From Saururus chinensis (Eukaryota; Streptophyta; Magnoliopsida; Piperales; Saururaceae), in the NCBI GenBank assembly GCA_035235625.1, contig CP141149.1:14077893-14141892 (forward strand): 64,000 nt of DNA, written 5' to 3'. Below, piece by piece: positions 23,930 to 35,889 of the stretch. A model generated the notes under the pieces. The model made no database searches and was not told where the DNA came from. It saw only the letters and a list, made by a program, of their open reading frames with translations. Made by a program: the position numbers and the translations under genes. Positions within the stretch are counted from its first letter, which is position 1. Each line of letters opens with the position of its first letter.

Positions 23930-24095
23930 AAAAAAAAATTTGTTATTTAAGATCGACAGCATAGGCGTTAGTGCATATATGTTAGCTTTAGCAACATATA
24001 TTAGCTTATGTGTTGTCAATCTCACATATGAAGGGCACCCGTAGGTAACTTACGTTAGGCTTATTGTTGGTAGGGAGCATAAAAATGTTTCTTAT
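23930..24095. mobile_element. Palindromic MITE (GGGAAG family), damaged copy 4
   Basis: Contains the family core (GATCGACAGCATAGGCGTTA, TTAGCAACATATATTAGC) and the right end TAGGGAGCATAAAAATGTTTC. The left terminus is lost or altered. It is absent from the matching site in copy A. Confidence 0.55.
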
Positions 24096-24455
24096 TTATA
24101 AAAAATCATATAAACCCCAGTTTACTATATAAGATTATCAAAATTGATCCCACAATATATGTTACTGGGGAAAGTTGCTTTTAAGTAATACGTATGGTTG
24201 GTCGGATAGAATATTTGCAATGCATGGCCGTATGTACGTGAATTAGAAAAGAATCCCTACAGCATGATTCTCTTATCAAAATGTGCATGATTTCTAGTGA
24301 AGAAAATATATCCCAATTTGATTTTGTCTTCCGTCACATGATTTTGTTACGTACTCCAATTTTTGTGGTTTTCGCTGTCTTGTCGCATAGAAAAAAGGAA
24401 TTGATAAGTAGAAAGGTTCAATCATTTTTTTCAATGTTTGTGCTGGTGCTCTTCA

Positions 24456-25157
24456 GTCGGATTTTTCCCATGGCCAACGAATTAATTAAAGAAACACTGG
24501 CTAGAGACTATGGCTGTTTCACAAGGTTTTTCAATTTTAATTTCACTGCTCATAATTTCTCTCTGGTAAAAAAACAGCAAGAAATCTTGCTTAAATGTTT
24601 GATCATTCATTGCCTCCTTGCCCAATAAACCTCTTTCAACCTGCTTCACCTATTACAAAGTATAAGTGGATACTACACAGGGCTGTGTCAAAGTTGTCAA
24701 TAGAATAACCTTGTCCAACACTATAAGATTGCATTTTCAGGCATTCATTTCACCTGGCCCAATGCCTGAATCCGTCCTCTCGGATGCTAAATGTTGTTTA
24801 GTGGCGACTGCTCGCCAAATAATTGAACAGTTGCTTGTCATAAGAAAAAAGTTCAATTACATAAGAAATGTCTTCATTAACCATGCGAATCTAGAATTAC
24901 TTCATATAAAAAGTGACCAATTGTCTTGTTGTCATCCTTGTTATGAAGGGGAGAGTTAACATGAACCCAAGTTTATGTGCACCATTGTGAGCCTGGCATA
25001 ACAAGCTGTCGGATTGAGATTTAATGTCGAAATTAATGGAGGCAGGCAAATAATTCAAACCTATTTGCCCCAAGTTATGAGTGTCGTCGGACTTCAATTG
25101 AATGATGCACAATGCCCACACTCACGCTTGCGTACATGAGCTTGAGCTCATACTAAT
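24456..25157. other. Unassigned sequence, no gene supported
   Basis: Short frames on both strands, the longest 97 codons at 24666-24959. I recognise no motif and see no exon structure. Confidence 0.5.
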
Positions 25158-25192
25158 ATGACTCTTTTGAAATATGATCATATCAATAATTT
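25158..25192. repeat. Direct repeat flanking the 12-kb composite, left copy
   Basis: CTCTTTTGAAATATGATCAT followed by ATCAATAATTTTCA. It matches 37319-37352 with three transitions. Weaker similarity extends about 20 bases further upstream. Confidence 0.8.
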
Positions 25193-25231
25193 TCAAGATG
25201 GAAAGCCCATCCCTTGGCTTATGTTGGAAGA

Positions 25232-26010
25232 TGCATAAGGAATTTCTTTTATGTTTTCTAATTCTAAAGAATTTTTTAGACACTTGAATAAGCTAAATTT
25301 GTCACCCTTCACAATAGGAGTTGCACTAGGTGAGCCGTTTTCTATGTTAAATCGTTTCAAAACTTTATTGATACAAACCTGTTGAGACAACCCAAGGATC
25401 CTTCTGGATCTATCATGATAGATCTCAATCCCTATAACACATAAGATGTCACTCCTAAATCTTTCATATCAAAATTCTGAAAAAAAAAACTGCTTAGTCT
25501 CGTGCAACATCCCTAAGTCACTGCTTGCAAGTAAAATGTCATCAACATACAAGACCCGAAACGTGTAACAACTCCCACTAACCTTAAGGTATATGCATTG
25601 ATCAACAATGTTCTTCTTAAAACCAAATAAAGTAATAACATCGTTAAACTTCAAATGCCACTACCGGGAAGCTTGTTTCAGTCCGTATATTGATTTCTTG
25701 AGTCTACAAACCAGATGACTTCCTTTATCTGAGGTGAATCCTTCAGGCTGAATTATATACACCTCCTCAAGATCCCCATTCAAGAACACTGTCTCGACAT
25801 CCATTTGATGCAACTCCAAGTCAAAATGAACTATAAGGGCCAAAATAACTCTCAATGAATCCTTCGTAGAAACTGGAGAGAAAGTTTCTTTATAGTCAAC
25901 ACCATCTTTCTGAAGAAAACCTTTGGCTACAAGTCAGGCCTTATATCTGCTAATGTTACTAAATTGATCTAATTTAGTCTTATAGACCCATTTGCAGCCA
26001 AGAGTCCTGG
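25232..26010 (-). pseudogene. Copia reverse transcriptase, decayed
   Basis: Three frames in order carry RT motifs: HFDLELHQMDVETVFLNGDLEE and SIYGLKQASR (25855-25661); FGFKKNIVDQCIYLKVSGS with LYVDDILLASSDL, the catalytic YVDD box (25654-25469); and QVCINKVLKRFNIENGSPSATPIVKGDKFS (25390-25280). Upstream pieces near 26000 read as the KWVFK/QEE-type start. It is frameshifted and truncated before the LMYAM...TRPDI segment. Confidence 0.88.
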
Positions 26011-26285
26011 TGCCTTGTGGTAACTCTACAAGATCCCAGACTTGGTTATCAGCCATAGATTTCATCTCATCCTGCATTGCATCATATCATTTACTAGAGT
26101 TATCTCTAGACATGGCTTGTGTATATGTAATAGGATCTTGAATGAGCAACATTCTCGTCAGACTCCTGGATGTATATAACATAGTCAGAAGGGAGTGTAG
26201 GTTTCCTTACTCTTGAGGACCTTAGAAGTCTTATTTCATCAATAGGTGGAGGTGCCTCTGCGATAGGAACTTCAACAACTTGTTC

Positions 26286-27294
26286 CTAAGGGGATGGTGA
26301 AGGAAGGAGAGGCTGCTCTAGAATCACCATAGGTGATGCAGCATGTACTCCTCCACCGGATGTGAGTATAACAACTGGAACCCGTATTTCCTCAAACACA
26401 ATATGTTTAGGGGAAATACTCCCACTAAAGTTATCTTGCTCAAGAAAATGTGCATTCCGTATTTCGACTACTGTAGGGGTGTGAGATGGAAAATAAAACC
26501 TATAACCCTTAAACCTTTCTGCATAGCCAATGAAAAATCCACTGACAGCCTTAGGGTCAAGCTTCTTCTCAAGTTGATTATACACCCTAACCTCAACAGG
26601 ACAACCCCAGATATGTACATGATCTAAACTAGGTTTTCATCCATTCCATATCTCAAAGGGTGTTTTAGGAATGGCTTTAGATGGAACTCGATTTAAAATG
26701 TACACGACTGTCTTTAAGACTTCACTCCACATATTGAAAGGAAGAGAGGAGTTACTGATCATACTCCTCACCATATCCATCAAAGTGCGGTTCCTCCTTT
26801 TAGCAACACCATTTTGTTGTGGTGTGCTTGGTACTGTATATTGTGCAACAATACCATTTTCCTTCAGGAACTACACAAATGGTCCAGGTTTTTGTCCACT
26901 CTGTGTACCTGCCATAGTATTCCCCTCCTCTGTCTAATCTAACAATTTTGATACTCAATCCAGATTGTTTCTTTACCTCTGCCTTATAAGTCTTAAAAGC
27001 ATCAAATGCTTCAGACTTTTCATTTAAGAGATAAAGATACATGTATCAGGTATGATCATCTATAAAGGTAATGAAAAACCTTTGACCATTCAGACAGGGA
27101 GTACTAAATGGTCCACAGATATCAGTGTGTATGGTGCCTAATTTCTCATCATTCTTCTTAGCACCCTTAGAAGACTTGTTAGTCTGTTTTTCCTTTATGT
27201 AGTCTATACATGTCTCGAGATCAGTAAAGTCAAGAGTTTTTAAAACTCCTTCTCTTACTAATCGTTTTAAGCGGTCAATGGAGATATGCCCCAA
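26286..27294 (-). pseudogene. Copia integrase, decayed
   Basis: LGHISIDRLKRLVREG (27290s) is the zinc-binding HHCC region; its CxxC reads CIDYIK, so one Cys is lost. The catalytic-core Asp lies in HTDICGPF. ITFIDDHT, YLLNEKSEAFDAFKTYKAEVKKQ and RLDRGGEYYG follow, then a frameshift. KKLDPKAVSGFFIGYAERFKGYRFY (26585-26500) is the C-terminal part. The enzyme would insert the cDNA into the genome. Confidence 0.88.
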
Positions 27295-27341
27295 CCGCCT
27301 GTGCTATAACATGGAGGAGTTCTTTTTAATAACACTTCTGT

Positions 27342-27664
27342 TGTGCACGATGATCAGACTCTCTTTTATTAGTTTACTACATTGAACTATTTAATTGTTA
27401 TTGTAGTATTTTATTATCGTACTTGTTGGTTCAGTTAGTGGCCCGGGATAGCCGACCCACTAACTAGGTTATATTGTAAGAACTGGGCCAGTCTGGTTCA
27501 GCTAGTTCGGTTCCCTAGGAGGGTCGTCTCCTATATGGGGCGGCCTTGACTTTTGGTTGGAGTTTATGCAAGTATTGAATCCCAGTTTCTCCCCTTTCTC
27601 CATTACTTCTCCCCTTTCCCTGCGTAATTCTCCTAGATATCGATCGTGCCTGCATCGGGCATCA
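27342..27664. mobile_element. 323-bp solo-LTR-like insertion in the copia pol region
   Basis: It begins TGTGCACGATGATC and ends CGATC...GGGCATCA, with TG/CA termini. It interrupts the GAG-pre-integrase reading between ...LHVSF (27680s) and NSSMLWHRRLGHIS (27318-27280). It has no coding. No clean target duplication was seen. Confidence 0.55.
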
Positions 27665-28109
27665 TAGATTGTTTAAAGGAAACATGCAAAGAGAGACAAT
27701 ATAATCCATCAATCAAAGAACCAGAACCAATGGTGACTGAATCTTTAATAATCAGAAATGAGGAATTCATAAACTGAAAATTAAAGCCATGAGGCACTAG
27801 TCTTGATACATAAACTAAGTTTTTAGAAAAACTTAGAATATAGAAAGTTCTATCTAAATCTAAGGTGTATCATGTATGGAGAACAAGTCTATATGTCCTC
27901 ACACCTTCAACCTTTGAACACATCTTATTTCCTGAATAGATGTTGTGCTTCTCATCATTTGGTTTCCTTAGATTGAGAAACCCCTTCATGACAGTAGAAA
28001 CAAGGATTGTAGAACCAGAGTCAATCCACTATGTGTTATTATGATGAGAATCAACATAATTAGATTCATAACACACTAAAGACATGAAATTACCTCCTTT
28101 CTTGGCAAG

Positions 28110-28180
28110 CCACTTCTGATACTTAGGGCAATCTTTCTTCATGTGTCTTTTCTTCTTGCAAAAAAAATATTTAGTTTCCT
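28110..28180 (-). pseudogene. Copia Gag zinc knuckle
   Basis: Reads KYFFCKKKRHMKKDCPKYQKW. The family pattern is C-x2-C-x4-H-x4-C; the first Cys is Tyr here, so the knuckle is incomplete. It would bind retroelement RNA. Confidence 0.8.
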
Positions 28181-28466
28181 TGGTGACACCAGTAGACTTC
28201 ATTGGTACACCTTTACCAGCTTTTTTCTTTGAAGCACCATGATTACCCTTCTTTTGTCCTTTATGAGAAACTAAATGGGCGCTTTCTAGCTTCTTTTGCT
28301 TAAGTCTCCCCTCTTCTTAAACACACATACTTAGAAGGTCATTAACTTACCACTAAGTGTTATGTGTGTTATAAGAAATCTTGAATGGCCCATATTGTGC
28401 AGGAAGGGAGTTCAGAATAAAGTGGACCAAAAAAGTATCATCAATCTTTATTCTCATGTTGTTTAA

Positions 28467-28979
28467 CTAATTAGCAATATCACGCATCTGTATGATATGC
28501 TTTCTCACCCCTTTGTTATCTGTTAGCCTCATGGATGACAACTTGGACATTAAGGTATTGACCAAAGCTTTATCAGAACTCTTGAATTGAGCTTCAATAG
28601 CTTTCAAAAGTTCTTGAACTGTAGCGCATTCTGGGATGGATCCCCTAATGCTTTTATTTATGTGAGACCTCATGAGCATCATGCTTCTGCGGTTTGACCG
28701 CTCCCACTTTTTAAAAGATGCTACCTCACTTGACGTATTTTTTTCTGTAGGAGTGGTGGGTGCATCCATACAAAACACCAAATCCAAGTCCATGCACCCT
28801 AACAGTAAAAGAACTTTTTTCTTCCAATCCATAAAATTGTCCCCAGACAATAATGAAAGGTGCCGATTAGGGTCATAAATAAAAGACAGATAAGCTGCAA
28901 TAAAAGAATAAATACATGCAAACATTAAAGAGGGCAAGAAACAATAACATAAGTATAAAATAGCCAATGCTAAAATCAT
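28467..28979 (-). pseudogene. Copia Gag, N-terminal part
   Basis: LLSGDNFMDWKKKVLLLLGCMDLDLVF is the usual L-x-G-x-N-F-x-x-W opening of plant copia Gag. KKWERSNRRSMMLMRSHI, A(Q)ELLKAIEAQFKSSDKA and LMSKLSSMRLTDNKGVRKHI follow (the Gag/UBN2-type domain). The true Gag start is probably near 28880; the upstream hydrophobic residues are leader read-through. It stops at 28467. Confidence 0.85.
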
Positions 28980-29953
28980 GTAGTAAAATTGTAAACCTCC
29001 CTTTGGGCAAAGGTTGCAATCTGCATCAAATTTACTAAGCCGTATAGAAACAAATGTTTGTTTTGTCTCATGATAAGGCTAGTGAGTTATACATAAAACA
29101 TTACAGGAAAATCCCACACCTTTGGGCATAGGGATTCACCCATGTTAAAATATATAACCCTCCACCCTATCCTAATTATGTAACGCTAACTACCACCTCC
29201 CTTTGGGGCCGGATGATAGTCTATAATCAAAATTTGATGACAGCACAATATTTTTATGTATGTGAATCTATGTACCCCATGGTAACATTCTATATGATTC
29301 ACACGTTGACGAATAACTTAGGATACTTTGGCCATTCCTAAATCATCTCAACAGACATGGGAACTGAATTTGTGCTATTCACCTTTTCAAATAACAAAAT
29401 GAATACAATTAATTATCAAAAAATCATAAAAATATCTATATACAAAATTGACCAGGGCATCAATGTCAATTTTGTCATCAGGCTTTTGGGACTCGGCCAG
29501 GGGTTCCATCACTACACACCACAATTAAAAATATAGTCCAAAGTCCTTATATAGTCTTTTTTAACCCTAAAATAGAAAATGATATACATTAATTCTTCAT
29601 GACTACATCCGCCTCCAAACAGGATCCTTGAATTCTGGTGTCGCTTACAATAAGTATAATATACACTCTCTCTAAAAAATACATAAGTGGTGAAATCAAC
29701 AATTTTAAAAAAAATTGATAAGAATATGATTGCAATATAATCCCCTGGCCGGCCCATAATACTAATAAAGCCTTAATCATGATAATTAAAAAACACATCC
29801 ATAATTCCACATGCAATCATCATTATAAAAAAAATCCAAAAAAGGAAAGAAGAGAAAAAAAATATTTCTTGGTTTTTTTACCCCGGAATAGACCAAACCG
29901 GATTAGCAGCTGACCCGCGACGTGGATCAGTGAAAACCCGCCCGGTGCGGGTT
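28980..29953 (-). other. Copia leader, part between gag and the nested LTR
   Basis: Non-coding copia sequence on the minus strand. Together with 34759-35522 it formed one leader before the solo LTR inserted at AGAAC. Confidence 0.6.
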
Positions 29954-30169
29954 AGAACTATGATGCCCCTGATATTTCCTACAATTTATTGTATTTTTTC
30001 TGCTATTTTTGATTATTTTCGGCAGAAAAATATGACGCTTTGGCGTATTTGGCCTCAGTATTTGTACCCGTAGTCAGGTGTGGGGTTCAGTCGTAGGCAG
30101 CAGGACTAGACGCGTGCTTACGGAGCGAAAAATTGAAAGAGATTGAGAGAGCAATGAGAAGTCGCGGTT

Positions 30170-32330
30170 TCTTCTCCCTCTCACTTTGTTCTTGCTGTTG
30201 CGGCGCCAACGGTGGCCGGTGGGCTCCGCCTGGCCTCCATCTGGCCAGCCACGGGATGGCGACGGCAAGGCCGCCGCCCTGGCCAATCCCGCCGGCTCCC
30301 CCACCTCGATCGTCCTGGTTAGCCCGGTTAGCCCCTATCCCCTCTCTCTGTATTGAGTTGATTCCGCCGCCACCGTGGGCCAGCGCTAGCTGACCAGCCG
30401 GCCATGACTCCACCCTGGGCTGGCTATGGCGGGAGGCCACCACTCCTGGCCCCATGGGCCTCTGCTCGGCCGCCGCTCGCTTTTCTCCCCTCTGCCCTAT
30501 GTTTCCGGCAGTGTTCATTTGGGTGAAATAGTGGCTGCCGGTGGCGAGCCACGATTGACCGGACCTCTGTCCGGCCCCGCCTTGGGATGGCGATGGCGGG
30601 AGGATGTCTCTCCCAGCCCCACTTGGTCTCCTCCACCGCCCCACTCCATTTTCCCCCCTTCCAGTTGTGGTTTTGCCCTATTTTTCCGCCCCTTCGATCG
30701 AGCTCGCCGGCCGCCTTCAGCTTCAGTTGGACGGCTCGCCCGCACTTGGCCTGACTCACCTTGGTCCAACGATGGTGATGGGCCACCCCACCATGCCCAG
30801 TTCCTCCTCCTCGCCCTCCATCCTCCCTTTGCTCGGTCCGGACACCCCTTTGTTTTGTTTGTTTGGTACTGCCGGCGCCGGAAGTTGCTGCCTTTTGCCG
30901 AAGATGGCTCCGCCCAGCATCCGTCAAGCCAGCCACAGGCCGGCGACCGCATGGTTAGCCCCCAGCCAGCTCCGCCGCCCACATGGCCGCTCCGCCCTTA
31001 CTGGGTTACCCCAGCCAGTCCCTCATCTTTCCTATTTTTGGCCGTGTCTGGGTTCACTAGCTGCTGCTGGTAGCCGGACGCCGGACTTGACCCACCACAC
31101 CTTTGTTCGGCTTCTCTCTGGCTTGGCAACAATGATGGATGTTTTCACCCATCCCGGTTTAGCCCTTGTCCCATCTGTTCCATTGGAACAAGATCCGTTG
31201 CTCGCCAGTTGATGTGCTCGTCCACAAAACCCGAGCCTTTGTCGTACTATATTTTGATTCTCCTATGAGCTGCCAAAAATTGTCGTCTACCATTTGGCTC
31301 CGCCTTGGACTGGCAATGACGACATGGCCGCTCCAACCAAGACAGTTGGCCCTATCTGCCCCATCTTAGCCACCGCCCAGAATGGGCCGCTTTCCCGTAT
31401 GTCGTTTCCTAGTGTGTGCAGCGTGAACCGGTTGAACAAGGACCATTCCACTATAGCTGTGGGCCATGTTTGGCCAGCCTTGTCTTAGTGATGGCCCCAC
31501 TTGGGCTAGTTTGACCTCGTCTGACCCCAATTGCTCCCTGTGGGCCATAGCCCTAGCTAGTTCCGCTCACCGGCATTTTCGGTCATTGACCCCTCTTGCC
31601 CATTTTATGTCGTCGGTACCTGGCAGCCTCTGGCAAGAATTTGTATGACTTACCTTGATCGAAGGTGGATGAATTCACCTGCACAGGCCTTGGCCAGTGA
31701 CGGCTTCACGGCCTTTGCTCGACCCTGAACCTTTCTCCCGTCCTTTATCGTGCGAGATGTATAGCCGCCTGCACCTATTGTTTCGGTTGTAGGTGGTGAT
31801 CGGCGATGTCGCCATTTTGATTGGTCCCCACTAGGGCTTTAGCCCTGTCAGACCTTTATGAGCCTTGGACCGCCTCTGTTTAGCCTATCCCCCTCCCTTT
31901 GGAAACGTGTGCCAGTAGCCGCGCGTGCAGGTTAGGGTTTTGGTGCCGTTTTGGCACCGCCTGACCGTCGGATGGCTCCGCCATCATCTAAAGTTGACAT
32001 TTGAGTCATCCACCACCTCTCCTCCATCCTTTAGTCTCGCCCCATGCCCCCCGCCCATATGTGGGCCCTTGTAAACACCAAATTGACGCCGTTGGGTGGT
32101 GTCCACGGCCGATTTCGACGTCTTGTGACCGGTTGGGTATTGTTCAACCGTCGGTCAAATTTTAGTGAGTACATCCTGCCTTCCAGTCGCACCTGCCACT
32201 CTTTGGCAGGATCTTTCTCCCGGCCACCCCCAGTGTGCCGCCGTGGATCATGGATTTTCCGCATTGATCTGTGTCACCCCTGTTTGGCCGTGAGTAGTTC
32301 TGCACTTCCTAAAACCTCGGGACAGTAGCT
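30170..32330. other. GC-rich island inside the solo LTR
   Basis: Rich in GGCC, CCGGC and TGGC words, with overlapping open frames of up to 215 codons on both strands. None shows a recognisable domain, and Pro/Ser/Ala/Gly dominate. A comparable GC-rich patch occurs in the third long LTR (41140-41580). It may correspond to the transcribed leader part of the LTR. Confidence 0.6.
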
Positions 32331-33414
32331 CTCTCAGCTAGGCAATGGTTTTGACGGCCAACTCCGCCATCGTCGTGTGCTTGCCATCAAACGTCATGAT
32401 TACGAGGTAGGGGAGCTTTAAACTCGTAATTTCATGATAGCATGCTTTGAATGAGTAGCAGCATGCTAGGATTGTATGATTCCATGTTTTGGATATTAAA
32501 TCATGACTTGTTTGCATGATGCAAGAGAATGAATTATGCCACGTTGAGATGCATATGTTATGTATGTGAGTTGTAAGCATGTTTTATGTATGTGAAATGT
32601 GTATGCTTTAGTGATGGCTAGCGAATGCATGTGTGCTACGTATGTGTATGATGTACATGCTAGTGATGGCTAGCGATCATGAGTAAGTTACGTATGTGGA
32701 CTGTGTGTGTGGTCAGAGGTATGGAAAATAGATGGTAAGAAGTGGCAAGGGTTTGGTACAAAGTTGGATGTGGATTTGGATGTGTAAGTGTATGACGGAA
32801 GACAGAGAAGGTAAGTTTGATGAGCAAGGATTTGAAATGGATCGGTTTGGTTTGGAGCGTACGTTAGGGGTTCGGTAAGTAAGAGGACTTAGGCTTGGAG
32901 CCTTATGAGGGTTTATTAGATAGTAAGAGTGTGCATAATTGTACAAGCATAACATACAAATTATGAAGTGGAAAGTAAGTATAATAAGTGAGGAATTAAG
33001 TAAGAGGATGATAACGGGGATCTGCTATGAGGAGCTCAGTTTGACGGTGCAAGTAAGATGTTTTAACCATAAGATGGATAATAGAGGCTGTATGATTACG
33101 TAAAGATTTGTGTATGGTGAGCTATGTTATGACTTGGATAGGTAAGTGAAGTCTGCTGCCTTGAGGAACTAGGGTTTCGATCGGGCTCAGCTTAGATTTG
33201 ATCAGTCGAGCACTATGAGTTTGTGTTGCATAATTGTATCGCATAATTTACTTAATTCAAACTTGAATTATAAGAAAACTAATGATAGCATTGTGAGTTT
33301 GAGACTTGAGGGTTCGACGGATTAAGTTCCGTGTTTGAGCTAGCCGATAATGGGTCGGTTGAGCATTTCTCATGTCTTGCCATGGTGTTTATCCTTCGGG
33401 ATGTTGTATGTGTG

Positions 33415-33690
33415 TTCTATAGAGCACCAAACGTCTGATGCTCTATTGAGAGCAATGTATGTTTTCAACTTGGTTTGTGTGTTGTATGAAGCCCAGACAT
33501 TTGATGCTCTATTGAGAGCGTTGTATGATTCTGCCCAAGAGTGGCACTGTATGTTCATGCCCAAGAGTGACATTGTATAATTCCCCCCAAGAGTGGCACT
33601 GGCACTATAAGACCCATAATGGTGGGCAATTATATGGCACTATAAGATCCCTTATGTGTGGGTAATTGTATGACCCCTTATGTGTGGGTG
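33415..33690. repeat. Short tandem repeats in the solo LTR
   Basis: Two units of GTCTGATGCTCTATTGAGAG / ATTTGATGCTCTATTGAGAG, three of CCCAAGAGTG(GCACT/ACATT)GTAT, then CACTATAAGA(CCC/TCCC) and CCCTTATGTGTGGGT units. Confidence 0.75.
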
Positions 33691-34758
33691 TATGTTTGCG
33701 TGCTCAGGTAAGTAATATCATAGATATACTCTTACCTGTTTGATCATGTACCCCATGAGCATAGGTGTGCCTAACCTTCGGAAAAGTCCATGGCGTCTAG
33801 TCACTCCCCGGAGGTTAAGGTGATGCCCCAGTGGCATTCTTTTCCTTTTTGACGCTGGAGCTTATTAGTTGTAATGAGCTTCAGTGGTCGATAGTATGTA
33901 TACGACTGTAAGAGTGAGTATGAACACGACTGTAAGAGTTTGAATATGAGTACGACAATAAGTGTAAGATTGTACGAGTAAGGTCATACAAGTACGTGTA
34001 AGTTGTATGAGTTAGCGTACGATGGTACGAGTAAGTTTGTTAGACCCTGATTAAGGGTGTTTGTGTAAGTTTGGTTTGATGGTGTGTTATGTGTGCTTAT
34101 ATACATATGGTATGATTGTTATATGTTGATTGCTTCATGTTTGAGTTGCATGAATGCATGTATTTATGAACTTATTGAGTTCACTGTTTAGATTCCCCTA
34201 CTGAGTATTTTCCTACTAAGTATGAAAATACTCATTACCCTATATTTTTAGCCCCGTGGTTCGGGAGGCTTTTGCAGGTTGCGTTGGAGAGCTCTTGGAG
34301 ATGGATGTTCGTTTATGCAAACAAGTGTTTCCCCTTTGATTCAGGTATACTTGACTCAATGTAAGTATCCTTTGTGCCACGATCTGATGTATTGGGTGAG
34401 ATGAGATTTAAGTGTTTGTACCTTCTGGACTTTTAGTTTTGGTCAGAATGTAGACTATTATGGGACTTGTACTCGGGGACGCCTTAGAGTTATTTGTATT
34501 TAAAAATCCATGATCATGGTAATTTAGTCATACGTTTGTTTTTGAGTAGCGCCTGAGGATATTTGCTTTGGTCATACGATGTTTAATCAATTGATGAAAA
34601 AATTTGGATGGAAAATTGATCTGTGATGTTTTAAATTATAAACTGTTTTCACAGGTTTTGATTTTGTCATTTTTCCTCCGATTTCTTATCGTTATATTGC
34701 AAAAAAATTCCGTTAATTTTAAGGAAAATGTACGAAAAATCTCGGGCATTACAAGAAC

Positions 34759-35522
34759 AGACCAGCGCCAGTGCTGATCAGCGACGACCCGCTCCTGCAG
34801 GTCATCTTCAACTTCTCGACAAAGAAGTTGGAGACCAAAACACCTCCTTCACTGTCCAGTGAAGCCTGCTGCCATCCAAAAAACCGGAAAACACAACCGC
34901 CCGACAGTGGCGATCTCAAATCTGGCCACATAATGGAGCACAGCGGCCTATAACGAGTAGATTAGAAAAACGCATAGGGAGAGAAAAATTCCTGGCAACT
35001 GCGAGCGAGGCCGCCGGCAGCCCAGGGGGGGCGGAAAAGTTTCACCTGACGGTGGAGGTTCCAGATCCGGTCCTGATTATCAGTGACAATGGCTACCGGT
35101 GGCGGATTTAAATTGAGATAGTAAAAGCGGCCAGAAAACATATCTAAACGCAACTGCGGCACCGGCCAACGCCCAGACACAGTGAGGAGGCGGCGATGGC
35201 CAGTGCCATGCAGGATCAGAAGCAGGGCAACGGTTGGAGACCTATGGTGGCCGAAAAACACGAAGCCAGAGCGCTCACAGTGAACAAAAAAATTGATTTT
35301 TTAGCCACCGCCGGACTGTGTGAACGAATCCGGAGGGCCGGCGCAGCGGCGGTGCCGGCCTACAATTTGACGGTTGTTCGGTAGCCACCCAGTTACAGTA
35401 TACAAAAATTGCAACAAACAAATAGACAGAAAAAAAAATACAACAGTAAACAAAAAAACTTAAATTTTCTGTCTTGCAAAAAATTTGATCAGTGCAGTTA
35501 ATAAACCTTCCTCGATACCAAT
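34759..35522 (-). other. Copia leader next to the 5' LTR, with primer binding site
   Basis: On the minus strand ATTGGTATCGAGGA (about 35522-35509) follows the LTR and resembles the initiator-Met tRNA primer site ATTGGTATCAGAGC. The rest is moderately GC-rich leader up to the nested LTR. Short frames here have no domain. Confidence 0.7.
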
Positions 35523-35886
35523 TGAAAGAACTTAATGCAAAAGACTTAGACACACTTGTAGCCATTAGAATGAATAAAGCTTGATCTTATGCTAATCCTT
35601 TTCAGAATCACAATAGTATTTCTAGTTTAGAATTTGGCTTAGAGTAGTCTCACTTTAGGCACTGAATTAAGATGACTAATGGTGTATTTATAACTAAACC
35701 AGGACACCATTATTAAGAACCTTAGAATCCTAACCATCCATCCATAGATCATCCAATGGTTCACATTTGCCACTTAAAACCACAACTTAATAGGTATTCC
35801 GACTCAAGCCTATTACCTAGACAGTTTTAAAAGCCCAAAATAGTGTCAATTGAAACAGTTATTTTAATATAAAGCAAAGCCCAACA
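35523..35886 (-). mobile_element. 5' LTR of the decayed copia element
   Basis: Minus strand: starts TGTTGGGCTTTGC, has a TATA-like TTATAAATACACC (about 35685-35697), and ends GTTCTTTCA directly before the primer site. Length 364. The matching 3' LTR is missing. Confidence 0.8.
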
Positions 35887-35889
35887 AGA

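Larger units (their letters stand above)
18146..24455 (+). repeat. Segmental duplication, copy B (6.3 kb with insertions)
   Basis: Second copy of the 8162-11445 block, same orientation, about 10 kb away. It differs by a 180-bp tandem repeat (18721-19085), a palindromic MITE (19126), a young MITE with 9-bp target repeats (20720), an insertion of about 2 kb between 21765 and 23772, and a palindromic MITE remnant (about 23930-24095). Colinearity resumes at ACAATGTGGTCGCTAG and continues to the TTTTTTCAATGTTTGTG region. Confidence 0.87.
29959..34753 (+). mobile_element. Long Ty3/gypsy-like solo LTR (4.8 kb), nested in the copia leader
   Basis: Starts TATGATGCCCC and ends GGGCATTACA, imperfect inverted termini (the second base is mutated from the usual TG). 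Exact 5-bp target repeats AGAAC lie at 29954-29958 and 34754-34758. Inside are a GC-rich section (about 30170-32330), then AT-rich sequence with AGAGCACCAAACGTCTGATG and GAGTGGCACTG repeats and runs of GTACGAGTAAG. No gag, RT or integrase is present, so it is a recombined solo LTR. The GC-rich part gives overlapping frames without domains, which I do not call genes. Confidence 0.85.
25232..35886 (-). mobile_element. Decayed Ty1/copia element, minus strand, 3' end lost, interrupted by other insertions
   Basis: Reading right to left: 5' LTR 35523-35886; primer site and leader; a 4.8-kb solo LTR inserted in the leader (29959-34753); gag (about 28880-28467); zinc knuckle (about 28170-28110); protease/GAG-pre-integrase region, broken by a 323-bp insert (27342-27664); integrase (27294-26286); RT (about 26000-25232). 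Copia homology stops after IPYAS near 25232, so the end of RT, RNase H and 3' LTR are missing. Many stops and frame changes make it inactive. Confidence 0.85.

Noticed and set aside
24666..24959. 97-codon frame as a gene
   Set aside because: No motif, exon signals or conservation that I can see; length is within chance for this composition.
30074..31212. Overlapping frames of 150-215 codons
   Set aside because: They fall in a GC-rich block of a solo LTR bounded by exact target repeats, overlap on both strands, and show no domain.
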